NCBI RefSeq assembly: GCF_037325665.1
Contig: NC_090258.1
Location: 34,936,411 to 35,000,410, forward strand
Direction: 5' to 3'
DNA from: Littorina saxatilis
Taxonomy: Eukaryota > Mollusca > Gastropoda > Littorinimorpha > Littorinidae
Length of the DNA stretch: 64,000 nt
Under the pieces are notes generated by a model. That model ran no database searches, was not told the DNA's origin, and was given only the letters and a program-made list of their open reading frames with translations. Shown piece after piece: positions 58,701-63,605 of this stretch. A program made the position numbers and the translations under genes. Position 1 is the stretch's first letter, and the number at the start of each line of letters is the position of its first letter.

Positions 58701-61700
58701 TAGTTGGATACCATGGGTTGACAACTCTCGCCATCAGTACCACCTGACCACTGATGAGACACAATAGTGTCGAAACACGTGTCTGGTCTAGGACTAGATT
58801 ACCTTGTGATAGGTCCCCCACAAAAGGACTTTGCTCTGTAAATCTCGGTCCCCCTTGAGGAGGGTCTGATGCTCCCAATAGGCTGTCTGTGAAGGGATAC
58901 TTATTTCTCTCTCTTTCTCTGCTAAGAGATTTTAACAAATCTCGGAAGAAAGTCTCTGCTGACTTTCAATTGTTTCTTTCACAATCTCTGTTTTTTTTAT
59001 ATAGATAGATATATATATATATCAGGCGATAGATACCATGGATGGACGGAGCTGTAACTTATACATATCAATAGAACATAGTACATCATATGAAGACGTA
59101 ATAACTTCTTCCAGGAAATCAATATGACACTTTTTTAATCTCTATCAGCCTTAACAACAAAACTACGGACAACACACACACACACGCGCGCGCGCGCCAG
59201 CTCGCATACACATCGCGTACGCAAACCACTAACTCTCGTTTGCTCTCTCTCTCTCTCCCTCCCTCTCTTTCTCTCTCTCTCTCTCCCTCCCTCTCTTTCT
59301 CTCTCTCTCCCTCTCTCTCCCTCTCTCTTTCCCTCTTTCTCTTTCCCTCTTTCTCTTTCTCTCTCTCTCTCTCTCGCTCGCTCGCTCGCTCGCTCTTCCC
59401 CCTCTCAGGAATGAATGTATCGGGTCAAGGCAGGGACTAGAATCTGAACAATTCTTTCTTTCTTTATTTGGTGTTTAACGTCGTTTTCAACCGTAATCTG
59501 AACAATGACCAAAGGCAATCCTCAAGAATAAAGTCGCCCTAGAAAGTCAATAGGTGACTCTAAACGTGAGGGCAGCATTCAGATTACTCCTCTGATTCAT
59601 ACCGTTGCCCAAAAGAGTACCAAGGTTAGCCTGCCGCAGACCTGTTTTCACTACACATTGAGCGTAGTAAACTACGATTTTGGTCCCCAAACTACGCAAC
59701 TACGCATGCTTGTCTTATACTACGCAAACGTTTCGTTTTGACTACACATTTTGACATTTTGAATACGCAAAAACGCGAGCGAGTTCCGATCCATAATTTG
59801 TACTAACCGGTTGTGTACTGCGTGCAAAACATGCCCGGCGCCCGCGAGAGTAGCGTAGTCAGTTGGTCTTGCTGCTGTTATTACAACTATCGCGGGCGTT
59901 TCAGCACATACTTTTCTGAACGCGGTCACTTCGTAGCTTATTCTTTCTGGAGGGAAAAAAATGGCTACAGCGACGAACACGGATTCAGAAGACTTTGGCG
60001 ATCAACCGCCACGGAGCAAAAAAAAGAAGCTTGGTCAAACTCCCAGCCAGGCTTTTCTGCCAAAGTACTATGAGGAGCATCCATGCCTAGTTTCGTTGAG
60101 AAAAGGGAAGCATTTTGCCCACTGCACTGTGTGCAACACGGATTTTTCAGTGAAGCACAGTGGGCTTTACGACCGTGTAACCGCCACAAGAAAAGCACTT
60201 TCCATCAGGAATTCGAGAAATCCCGACCAAAGCAGAGGAAATTGGACTGTTTTGTGAAGAAACCCGTGCCAGGGAAAGAAGACCAAGACAAGCTCACTTT
60301 TGAGGATCGGTAACCAGAGCAGAGGCAATGATCTGCAATATTATTACCGACGCAAACCTGTTCTGTTTATATGCAAATTTGATGTTCTCAGATTGTCACA
60401 GGTCTTGAATAGGGGGTCCCACAGTATAATGAACTGCACACCCCTCAACATAGCTTTTTTTTAACAAATGTTCCAAACTACTTAATAAATTTTTTCTTAA
60501 CAAATAAACTTAATGCTTGGCTTGTATTTTTGTGGGGGCTTTGTTTGTATTTGTATGAGGAGTATTGTTCACATTGTAATAGTTTTGTTTGGAGTGTTGA
60601 GTGTTTGTTTTAGTACGGTATAATTAACTGTTCTGTTTTGCGGTTTGGGTTGATCGAATTGAAATACTACACATTCACCTGCCAAACTACACATTTGCCT
60701 TATTTTCACACCTAAAACTACACATGGTACATTTCAGGGGTAGGCAGGTCTGCTGCCGGAAAATTTCTCTTCTAAGCAGACTTCCCTCATGCAGCACAGA
60801 CTATATATATATAAACAACATTGTCATAATAAGTGATTTTTTTGTTGTTTTGTTTACATACATGTGTTTTTAAATTATGTGAAAACATTGGGGCTGCATG
60901 TATTTTGCAGGAAAATCCAGTGAAGGGTCGCAAAGGGGACGTACTGACGGCCGCTCACATGGCCGCTGAAGCAGCTTTGCGACTCGTCAAACCTGGTAAT
61001 GAGGTGAGTCTAGCATTGCATATAGCAAGAGTTAGGGGTTCTTCTACCTTTTTCACAGAAGCTGCCTTTTCAGAGGCTACCAAAGCCATTTTTCAGATGA
61101 TTAACTCATGTTCACAGAGTATGTACACACCATTTTCTTCTCCGCCTGGTTTTCCTCCTTTTTCACTTTTTCTTAATGTCTTCTCTGATAATATAAAGTG
61201 TTGACTTGCTTTGCAGCTTCTATTAGCAATGACACATGAAATTTTGAAATTAATGGTTGAATGACAAGAAACACACCATTTTAAAGAGATCAAAATTCTG
61301 AGCACATAGCAATTTGTTTTATTTAAATCGGTGCAGTAGTTCTCGAGATATGGTCATTTTAGTTGAGAAATTTTGGGCATCATTTGAGGACAAAGCTAGT
61401 AGCTAACTACATGATTGCTGTGGCAATGACATGAAATTTTGAAATTAATGGTTGAATGACAAGAAACACACCATTTTAAAGAGATTAACATTCTGAGCAC
61501 ATAGCAATTTGTTTTATTTAAATTGGTGCAGTAGTTCTCGAGATATGGTCATTTTAGTTCGAAATCACTTTGCTTTGAGCGAGCCGAGATCGCAACCTCT
61601 TCAGGCTTTTGATCGGCCGAGTTTCGCATTTTTCGGGTCCAGTTTTGCGCAGCATAATTGTTGGGAATAAGTCATTTCTCGCTCGATTCTTTTGATTTTT

Positions 61701-63605
61701 GGCTTAAATGAAACAGAAGTTAATGTTTTATAAACTGCATTTTAACCGTGTATGCCGATGGAAGTTTTCAGACCAAATTTTAGTGAAACTCACACGAGTA
61801 ATATTCACCGACATGCTGACGGAGATGTAGCTTCCGGTGGTTCGCGGTTTTTTGTATGGGAAAGATGTAAGGCTTTCTCTGATTGGTTGCAAAATATCAC
61901 AGCCCTCCAATGAAAATTACGGTATTCCAAGCAGTTTGAAATAGTGACGCGAAAATGGCCGCGAGAGGCAGTGAAGACGAACACGCACTTTCATGGTTGC
62001 CACTCTTCCGGCCAGGTGCCGGAAATTCCGGGTTTTTGAATTTTGTTGCGGAAAAAAAAATCAGAAAAAAAATTTGTGGTTCGTTTCGCTCGGTTGAATT
62101 TTGACCAGAGATTCCAATCCGAGTTTTGAAGCTCTTTTGGCGGGAGGAGAGAATCCGGGCATTTCTAAAGCCGCCATTTTTCTAGGTGTATGCGATTTGT
62201 CGATGCAAGAAAGTTTGTTGTGAAAACCGTTGCAAATTTCGCTTCAACATGCCGTACATCAGTGAAGATGACGATCCATCTAAGCTTGAGAAACTGGAGG
62301 CGGGTATAAAAAACAAGTGGAAGTGGGAATGGCTAGCAGAGAAGAATGACACAAACACAGAGCATCGAACTTGGCTGAAGAAGATTGATGTGACTGGTAC
62401 AGGGTTCTGCATCATTTGCTCCAAACCTATCAAATAGGCCTAGTGTTGTACCCAAAAAAAGGACACAAGCAACTCTCGAGTTTTTGTTTTCTTGATCAAT
62501 GATGAGTGACATCCGGGATCCCAGAACTGAAAACTTGTTGATACATTTTTTGATACATTTTTCCTGGACTTCTGAAGTTCTGCATTGTTCAAGATCTACA
62601 CTTTTTCTGTCAGTGTCATTTTGGAGGACTATCTGTATCACCAACTACATATGGCTTAGTTTTTGGACTTGAAATCTGTTCTGTCTACCAACTTCATAAC
62701 TGTGTTTCAGTTTATTATTCTTGGAATTAACATGTCATGGTGTGTGGTGACAAGGTTAGGTTGTTAAAGTTCACATTGGATTCATGCAACAAGTTTTTGT
62801 TTCTCGAGCTGAGAGTGAGGTAGACCCAACATCCCAGAACTGAAAACTTTTTGATTGGAAACAATTTCCTTGGACTTCAGGTATGACTTTTTCTTTAGTG
62901 TAAACTGAACTGTTCATGAGGCATTTGTCTGTTGATTAATTAAGTCTTGGTTGTGCTGTTATCAATTGCTTTGAAGGAGGATATAATTGTTGCTGTTTTG
63001 TGTAAATAATTTGCAGGGGAGGCCAAATAATGGCTCTCAGATCGTAACATTTTTCAACGTACAGGGGGCGTTGCCCCCCGTACCCCCCAGCAGTTTTATT
63101 TGATACATAATGTGACTCACAAACATCAATTTTTCACTTAAAGTGAAAAAAAAGTGCCTTTTCACTGTGTCCTCAGTTGGCACTGGGCGATGTGGCAATA
63201 CTACTTCTATTCTCCTAGTTTGAGTTCAGACCTGTCTTGTGGCAAATGCAGTGCAATTAACATACTTTTTATTTTTTTATTTTTACCTGGATTCTATATT
63301 GTGCCCTGCTTTGGGTGAACCATTTTGTTTGCTCAAGTCAGTTTGCATTGACACCTTCAGAGAGCTTCACGTTTGAGCTGTTTGAAATAAAGTGCAGCTT
63401 CGTGTTTTGAGTTGTTTGAAATAAACTGCAAGCCCATGTTGCATACTGAAGACATTGGGCTGCAGTGAACCCAACCACCCCAGTCATTGTCTGGTTTAGC
63501 ATAGAAAACGGAATGTATAGATTACTTGTTGTGATTTTCAGAACTACCAGGTGACAGATGGCATTCAGAAGGTGGCAGAGGCCTACAACTGTAAACCTGT
63601 TGAGG
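29896..63605 (+). CDS. PA2G4: PA2G4/EBP1, proliferation-associated protein 2G4 (first 6 coding exons; continues past the window)
   Basis: Coding exons 29896-29980, 31231-31359, 38672-38777, 41152-41221, 60911-61003 and 63542-63605 join in frame to 547 nt (182 codons of a ~390-residue family). Diagnostic blocks are [66 protein letters not shown] and [16 protein letters not shown]2G4 has the pita-bread fold of M24 methionine aminopeptidases but no activity: where MetAP2 has the second metal-binding Asp (IDCAFT), this protein has VVAHT. Known roles are binding 60S ribosomes near the tunnel exit and growth control. All introns are GT-AG. Introns 2 and 4 (7.3 and 19.7 kb) are filled with mobile elements, most in sense. 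The C-terminal half and lysine-rich tail lie beyond the right edge. Confidence 0.96.
29981..31230. other. PA2G4 intron 1
   Basis: No element recognised. The open frame at 30,262-30,519, with a hydrophobic segment ([16 protein letters not shown]), is unsupported. Confidence 0.5.
31231..31359 (+). CDS. PA2G4: PA2G4 coding exon 2
   Basis: Acceptor tttgttgcag, donor gtgggt. Encodes [20 protein letters not shown] through [13 protein letters not shown]. Confidence 0.95.
31360..31999. other. Left part of PA2G4 intron 2
   Basis: Mostly unique. 31,804-31,870 begins GGGTGGCGCAGTGGTACG, a weak tRNA A-box resemblance, but no B box follows, so a SINE is not called. Confidence 0.4.
34745..34835. repeat. 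GC-rich hairpin cluster
   Basis: Repeated CGGGGGCCTTCGCCCCC and CTGGACCCC words able to fold back, within the old DIRS-like copy; probably part of an inserted element. Confidence 0.6.
35051..35574. mobile_element. Short-TIR repeat (GAGTCACTT ends)
   Basis: Begins GAGTCACTT, itself the first arm of a hairpin GAGTCACTTGAG/AAAAAGTGACTC, and ends AAGTGACTC. It contains (GGCC)n at 35,101-35,124 and an internal duplication (AACGTTGGACTTTTCTCGGA at about 35,139 and 35,438). Non-coding; I recognise the sequence as a common snail repeat. Confidence 0.75.
36126..36184 (+). mobile_element. SINE/LINE 3' tail
   Basis: GGTTGAAAACGACGTTAAAC then ATCAAATAAAGAAAGAA; the same terminus occurs on the other strand at 59,456-59,500. 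The shared end suggests a retroposon family 3' terminus. Confidence 0.6.
36868..38385 (-). mobile_element. Tc1-like transposon, DD34E
   Basis: Terminal inverted repeats CTGTTCAAAAAAAGAAACGC at both ends, flanked by TA (36,866-36,867 and 38,386-38,387). Length 1,518 bp, with the transposase gene on the minus strand filling the middle. The ends are near-identical and the coding region nearly open, so insertion is recent. It lies at the edge of the old DIRS-like fossil in PA2G4 intron 2. Confidence 0.95.
37059..38069 (-). pseudogene. Tc1-like transposase, one in-frame stop
   Basis: Reads from 38,069 to 37,059 in a single frame of about 337 codons, the usual family length. The N-terminal helix-turn-helix is [20 protein letters not shown] through [11 protein letters not shown], followed by a GRPR hook (RAGRPR). 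The catalytic residues are present: Asp in WFSDES, Asp in QDNARPHTA, and Glu in [12 protein letters not shown] exactly 34 residues later (DD34E). One TGA at about 37,791-37,793 interrupts the frame just before [10 protein letters not shown]; otherwise it looks complete to the stop. Probably inactive for that reason alone. Confidence 0.93.
38388..38671. other. End of PA2G4 intron 2
   Basis: Nothing recognised between the transposon and exon 3. Confidence 0.6.
38672..38777 (+). CDS. PA2G4: PA2G4 coding exon 3
   Basis: Acceptor tttctacgcag, donor gtgagt. Encodes [20 protein letters not shown] and [14 protein letters not shown], the most conserved part seen here. Confidence 0.97.
39110..40735 (+). 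mobile_element. 5'-truncated LINE, CR1/L2-like
   Basis: The frame 39,119-40,312 encodes the reverse transcriptase from the middle: [25 protein letters not shown], the catalytic [18 protein letters not shown] and the C-terminal [12 protein letters not shown] with [13 protein letters not shown]. These are CR1/L2-type landmarks. A frameshift near 40,290 moves the end (FKRAFKTHL) into another frame. The 3' UTR ends TGCGCTATATAAATG then (ATT)n at 40,700-40,733, a microsatellite-type tail typical of that clade. The endonuclease is missing. Inserted in sense in PA2G4 intron 3. Confidence 0.9.
40736..41151. other. End of PA2G4 intron 3
   Basis: A small inverted word (CTACTCGCC near 40,880 and GGCGAGTAGA near 40,860) hints at a short hairpin; otherwise nothing. 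Confidence 0.4.
41152..41221 (+). CDS. PA2G4: PA2G4 coding exon 4
   Basis: Acceptor gatacttgcag, donor gtaagg. Encodes [20 protein letters not shown] then SSK. It keeps the first MetAP-type Asp (DLG) but not the second. Confidence 0.96.
41222..41639. other. Start of PA2G4 intron 4
   Basis: No element recognised. Confidence 0.5.
41764..46885 (+). mobile_element. DIRS-like retroelement, intermediate age
   Basis: Inverted terminal repeats at about 41,764-41,975 and 46,650-46,885, with an internal complementary region at about 46,498-46,600 that joins the complements of both termini, the hallmark of DIRS elements. Parts: a gag-like region from about 42,187 to 44,610, reverse transcriptase remnants at about 44,620-45,130 and a long tyrosine recombinase region at about 45,490-46,440 with [12 protein letters not shown] and HEARSW. 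It is broken, by several changes, and carries one later TIR-element insertion (42,328-42,674). The terminal repeats remain alike, so age is moderate. Confidence 0.85.
42328..42674. mobile_element. CAGGCATGAAAA TIR element
   Basis: Ends CAGGCATGAAAA and TTTTCATGCCTG, with a perfect 6-bp target duplication TTTCAA (42,322-42,327 and 42,675-42,680). Length 347 bp, non-coding, with a GGGGGGGCATGCCCCC hairpin word and T-rich flanks. Inserted in the gag-like part of the DIRS-like copy, so it is younger than that copy. Confidence 0.9.
46953..47306. mobile_element. CAGACCTG TIR element, short copy
   Basis: 354 bp, CAGACCTGGGAACCC at the left and AGGTTCCCAGGTCTG at the right, flanked by a perfect 6-bp duplication CATAAA (46,947-46,952 and 47,307-47,312). 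Its two outer parts match the long copy at 21,706-23,127. Non-coding. Confidence 0.92.
47362..48716. mobile_element. pogo/Tigger-like transposon, non-autonomous
   Basis: Ends CAGCAGTCCCTG and its near complement AGGGACTGCTG, each flanked by TA. Sub-terminal CCGGACACCTGCAATGTACG words occur near both ends. CAGT-type ends with a TA duplication and repeated GGACACC words are typical of pogo-related elements. Length 1,355 bp; no transposase frame remains. The intact scaffold unit near 59,075-59,110 shows the empty site. Confidence 0.75.
48760..49454. mobile_element. GGCTCACGTAAG element, copy 2 (uninterrupted)
   Basis: Starts at AGAGGCGAAGCCTTCAAGG/CTCACGTAAG and ends CTTACGTG at 49,454. It aligns throughout with the copy at 12,058-16,366 once the Helitron there is removed, confirming both the nesting and this repeat's extent (~690 bp). 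Confidence 0.85.
49561..49644. other. Junction before the left direct repeat
   Basis: Short AT-rich sequence; includes GGATGAATATCAAGGGACTC, which does not keep a hammerhead core. Confidence 0.3.
49645..49857 (+). repeat. Left 213-bp direct repeat (pair with 58,785-58,997)
   Basis: From GGACTAGATTACCTTGTGAT to TTTCTTTCACAATCTCTG it matches 58,790-58,990 with only a handful of differences. The pair encloses 9.1 kb that includes a DIRS-like insertion. It may be the terminal repeats of a Penelope-like or retrozyme-like unit. Confidence 0.85.
49858..51050. other. Unassigned sequence with a minus-strand coding-like segment
   Basis: Between the left direct repeat and the DIRS-like element. On the minus strand about 50,657-50,340 looks coding: one frame opens with [20 protein letters not shown], and a neighbouring frame reads [20 protein letters not shown] then [12 protein letters not shown] before a stop. 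I do not recognise the protein. It could belong to the enclosing direct-repeat unit. No other gene is seen. Confidence 0.35.
51894..54059 (+). CDS. DIRS-like gag-like ORF
   Basis: An open frame of about 721 codons from the ATG in CAACATGTCTG. The N-terminus is basic ([20 protein letters not shown]), the middle Ser/Pro/Ala-rich, followed by a conserved [20 protein letters not shown] motif shared by all three DIRS-like copies here, an alpha-helical region with VEEQL-type repeats, and a basic Arg-Gly-rich tail ([14 protein letters not shown]) suited to nucleic-acid binding. Function is inferred from position in the element. Confidence 0.8.
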   Translation: MSDSDKRRGKSDPKGKIKAKSSSSKATLLVTDQERNTLLAVPISAPSAVTTSASFAAPSATVTSAPVSTSETSSSLLAPGQGALVSSLLKSLVPEIRSLVQAEFQRSVASSSAFPASGSDVRALASVSLSSTSGLEQRPPSSASVGKQSWSDSPREAPGRSPSGDSSFASGHDRYLADLSFPAITYEAPDLFEQRRQSVSTAAFPALAGSDDPSAPARYGGRGRMEYSLTSGPSGSRSQPVQSSLPHFAVPLTTLPVSAGNASSSSGGSFRIPDSGLQRAPSGFQAPRLEQASLHSVGGVTSAHPAPVFADGRPAYPLPSQGFGRQDDVSAQAFPVSGLPGHASASGTGDFGHGSTCDYSDAPSVVSEESRGVFPSKLKSVLDVAAEVTSRYFPEGVVAADSSASFVPSAMADFRPAQEDVSSFRFAESPSVAYQLSHSLVRPAHAGSGIRPVPVPLLLPFGPVPESAQQWVASAAQASSFVPTANRKLGMPNQSQNWLASFALPRATLPVSRELLPLLTKPIKRDSVLPVSEASLLSAEEVGRRQIELSSIAETLVRALSRALTDSLVPFTLSEEQNADDVSALLTALAKVNEEQLRLSSLQYTQAVLCRRDLFLSQSQFTELATRETLRVSPVSEESLFCPLALDARQKEIQSNKDSQFLDYTLKGVKQSQPSKQKQAQTSSNPKPAQKRQASPAARGGKKRTASGRGRGGSGSKPHPQ
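54056..56557 (+). CDS. DIRS-like tyrosine recombinase ORF (recombinase part from about 55,450)
   Basis: The recombinase domain reads [31 protein letters not shown], the catalytic Arg block [15 protein letters not shown], the HETRAW His-x-x-Arg block and a C-terminal [10 protein letters not shown] carrying a candidate Tyr. It integrates the element without target duplication in this family. The upstream third of the frame overlaps the RT in another frame and is probably not separately meaningful. Confidence 0.85.
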   Translation: MKRSRSHLPPALHLGDGGRPLPGTFSLDVGSRQPMDCGSGEFGLPSTLAGGKGASYPSASAVQAPLLAGSAFRLAVGNCLPGAEGRGGESSGPQLPGILRASGRCSQSIRRMASRVGFISPQYFLEGDKIQDGDASLCPRLSPPRRLGDLDRSHGRILSHSYASDRPEMASFPVGRSDLPVSRTPFRAVSRTVDFYHGGETGLCTGEVPGYPSAGLSGRLAHHEPVPERLFAGYPDGSSRIQLVGVLDQPGKVGADPVTDIHLSGDVFRHGRLDCPAFSEKGGQAPSSDSLHFTSPDGFHPLARLHLGADGVYGSSGFTGPGPQMSASVRAEAVCGLSSGGLGRPHPFAGMVPVCDPSVVAHGVGLQRCSDRRAPPRPGPLYRCVQGGLGGTYRSSDSSLSVTQPSNPESGDGGAGPSSSGRSSVAVAGLVSRSSSACPRAPHSSRTRARGTSAAPNRHSTRGAQSSEASRVEVVRDSLKRSGASSLTLDLVARSHRASTSSVYASHWKAWTAWCSARGVSSVAPRSIQVANHLSFMSSQGASVSSLRVRRSAISATLQQIGRSVRVGGVIAAVIKGAALKEAKARLPAPKWDLFLILEFLRSADFEPLSEASLFNVTRKALFLLLLATARRGSEVHALSGQPGDISFEPDGSASLRFRPDFLAKNQSPGQASPLVRVKALTSALAPGDPDSVNCPVRALRLYLARTQPIRSSSQKLLFISLLTRREKDLSKVTLARWVSSLIKQAYEWRRTKRGGVMPSLPLDSARAHETRAWASSLAVLRSRRLEEVLTTAYWRSEDVFINFYLRDVTALRQDGSRGLPALIAAGQFLSRT
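54096..55493 (+). CDS. DIRS-like reverse transcriptase ORF
   Basis: Encodes RT blocks [37 protein letters not shown] and the catalytic YLDDWLI, then the start of RNase H ([13 protein letters not shown]). These are DIRS-type RT signatures. It overlaps the recombinase ORF in another frame, a family trait. Confidence 0.9.
   Translation: MVMAGGPSRALSRWMSVVDSQWIVGVVSSGFRLLWREEKAPLTRVPPRFKPPFSQEARSVLQSEIASLEQKGAVERVRVHSSLGFYGRLVAVPKASGGWRPVLDLSLLNTFLREIKFKMETPASVRDSLRPGDWVTSIDLTDAYFHILMHPTDQKWLHFRWGDQIYQFRALPFGLSLALWIFTMVVRQVCALVRSQGIRLRAYLDDWLIMNQSQSACSQDTLTVLRESNWLGFSINRVKSELTPSQTFTYLGMSFDTVAWTVQPSQRRVDKLQAQIRSTLPLLMASIRSLASILGQMESMALLVSLGRVHKCPLQFALKPFVDSPLVDWDALIPLQGWFQSATLPWLHTEWVCRGVPIVVPLPDLDLFTDASREGWGAHTDLQTPPFPLLSRVIRKAEMEEPALLLLVAPLWPSQVWFPDLLRLAQGPPIPLALVRGELVQPRTGIPHEEPSLLKLHVWKLFGTR
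56996..58744. other. Unassigned sequence before the ribozyme
   Basis: Between the DIRS-like element and the hammerhead motif. A frame at 57,938-58,183 (+) ends [20 protein letters not shown] then QDHKWW and a stop; the pattern is weakly like the C-terminal (P2X7-type) segment of invertebrate orphan proteins. A minus-strand frame at 57,534-57,286 is unrecognised. Probably the rest of the unit bounded by the direct repeats. Confidence 0.35.
58745..58788 (+). ncRNA. Compact type I hammerhead ribozyme motif
   Basis: All core elements are present in order. Stem I strand GACCA (58,746-58,750); core CTGATGA (58,751-58,757); stem II GACAC, loop AATA, GTGTC (58,758-58,771); GAAA (58,772-58,775); a very short stem III, A-C-A with T-G-T closed by CG; cleavage triplet GTC (58,781-58,783); then TGGTC (58,784-58,788) closing stem I with GACCA. 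The short stem III is the form known from Penelope-like elements and small animal retrozymes, which often work as dimers. Cleavage would fall after C58,783, where the 213-bp direct repeat begins. Activity is inferred, not shown. Confidence 0.88.
58785..58997 (+). repeat. Right 213-bp direct repeat
   Basis: Begins at the predicted ribozyme cleavage site (TGGTCTAGGACTAGATTACC) and runs to CACAATCTCTG before an AT-rich (TATAGATA)n tract. Matches 49,645-49,857 almost throughout. Confidence 0.85.
59165..59450. repeat. (CA)n, (CG)n and (CT)n simple repeats
   Basis: A CACACA/CGCGCG run at 59,175-59,197, then a long CT-rich tract with CTCG units at 59,237-59,395. Confidence 0.95.
59456..59500 (-). 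mobile_element. SINE/LINE 3' tail, minus strand
   Basis: The complement reads GGTTGAAAACGACGTTAAAC then ACCAAATAAAGAAAGAAAGA, matching the tail at 36,126-36,184. Confidence 0.6.
59637..60752 (+). mobile_element. CAGACCTG DNA transposon with small ORF
   Basis: Begins CAGACCTG and ends CAGGTCTG, flanked by a perfect 6-bp duplication CTGCCG (59,631-59,636 and 60,753-60,758). ACTACACATT words lie just inside each end in inverted order. At 1,116 bp it carries only the N-terminal part of a transposase-like protein, so it is an internally deleted copy of a larger element. End sequence and duplication length tie it to the two CAGACCTGGGAACCC elements. IS3EU or another 6-bp superfamily is a candidate assignment. 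Confidence 0.85.
59961..60313 (+). pseudogene. Zinc-finger N-terminus of a transposase-like protein
   Basis: Starts [20 protein letters not shown] with a basic KKKKLG patch; [20 protein letters not shown] then CTVC leads a C-x2-C...H-x5-H finger ([16 protein letters not shown], then HKKSTFH), like the BED/TTF-type fingers that open many transposases. A frameshift near 60,165-60,185 separates the two halves, and the second half runs to TAG at 60,311 ([17 protein letters not shown]). The catalytic part is absent. Confidence 0.7.
60911..61003 (+). CDS. PA2G4: PA2G4 coding exon 5
   Basis: Acceptor gtattttgcag, donor gtgagt. Encodes [20 protein letters not shown] and [11 protein letters not shown]; phase 0 at both ends. 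Confidence 0.96.
61229..61560 (+). repeat. ~140-bp direct duplication
   Basis: The block around TGAAATTTTGAAATTAATGG through GTTCTCGAGATATGGTCATT occurs at about 61,229-61,369 and 61,424-61,560, nearly identical, separated by about 55 bp. In PA2G4 intron 5. Confidence 0.9.
61561..63541. other. Remainder of PA2G4 intron 5, with a TE-like ORF
   Basis: From about 61,990 (GGTTGCCACTCTTCCGGCC) the sequence looks like one end of a DNA element. A frame at 62,249-62,437 encodes [20 protein letters not shown], then NKWKWEWL and a C-x2-C pair (GFCIICSK), like the N-terminal finger of repetitive invertebrate transposase-like proteins; it stops before a full finger. A GGGGGCGTTGCCCCCC hairpin word sits at 63,064-63,085. 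No second terminus was found. Confidence 0.45.
63542..63605 (+). CDS. PA2G4: PA2G4 coding exon 6 (last in window)
   Basis: Acceptor gtgattttcag, donor gtaagt. Encodes [20 protein letters not shown] then E and the first base of Gly; the next family residues (MLSHQLK) must be in an exon beyond 64,000. Confidence 0.94.

Larger units (their letters stand above)
41640..59150. repeat. Tandem repeat scaffold split by insertions
   Basis: Pieces of one ~150-170 bp unit appear at 41,640-41,763, 46,890-46,952 plus 47,313-47,361 plus 48,717-48,757, 49,455-49,560 and 59,010-59,150. Shared words are TAGTCTCTACCAGCCCGCA, GCCTTCTTCAAAGGTA, TGGTTACAATTA, TCAATAGAACATAGTACATC and ATGAAGACATAA. Everything else between 41,764 and 59,010 looks inserted into this array, and uninterrupted stretches of one unit show the empty sites of insertions in another. 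Confidence 0.65.
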
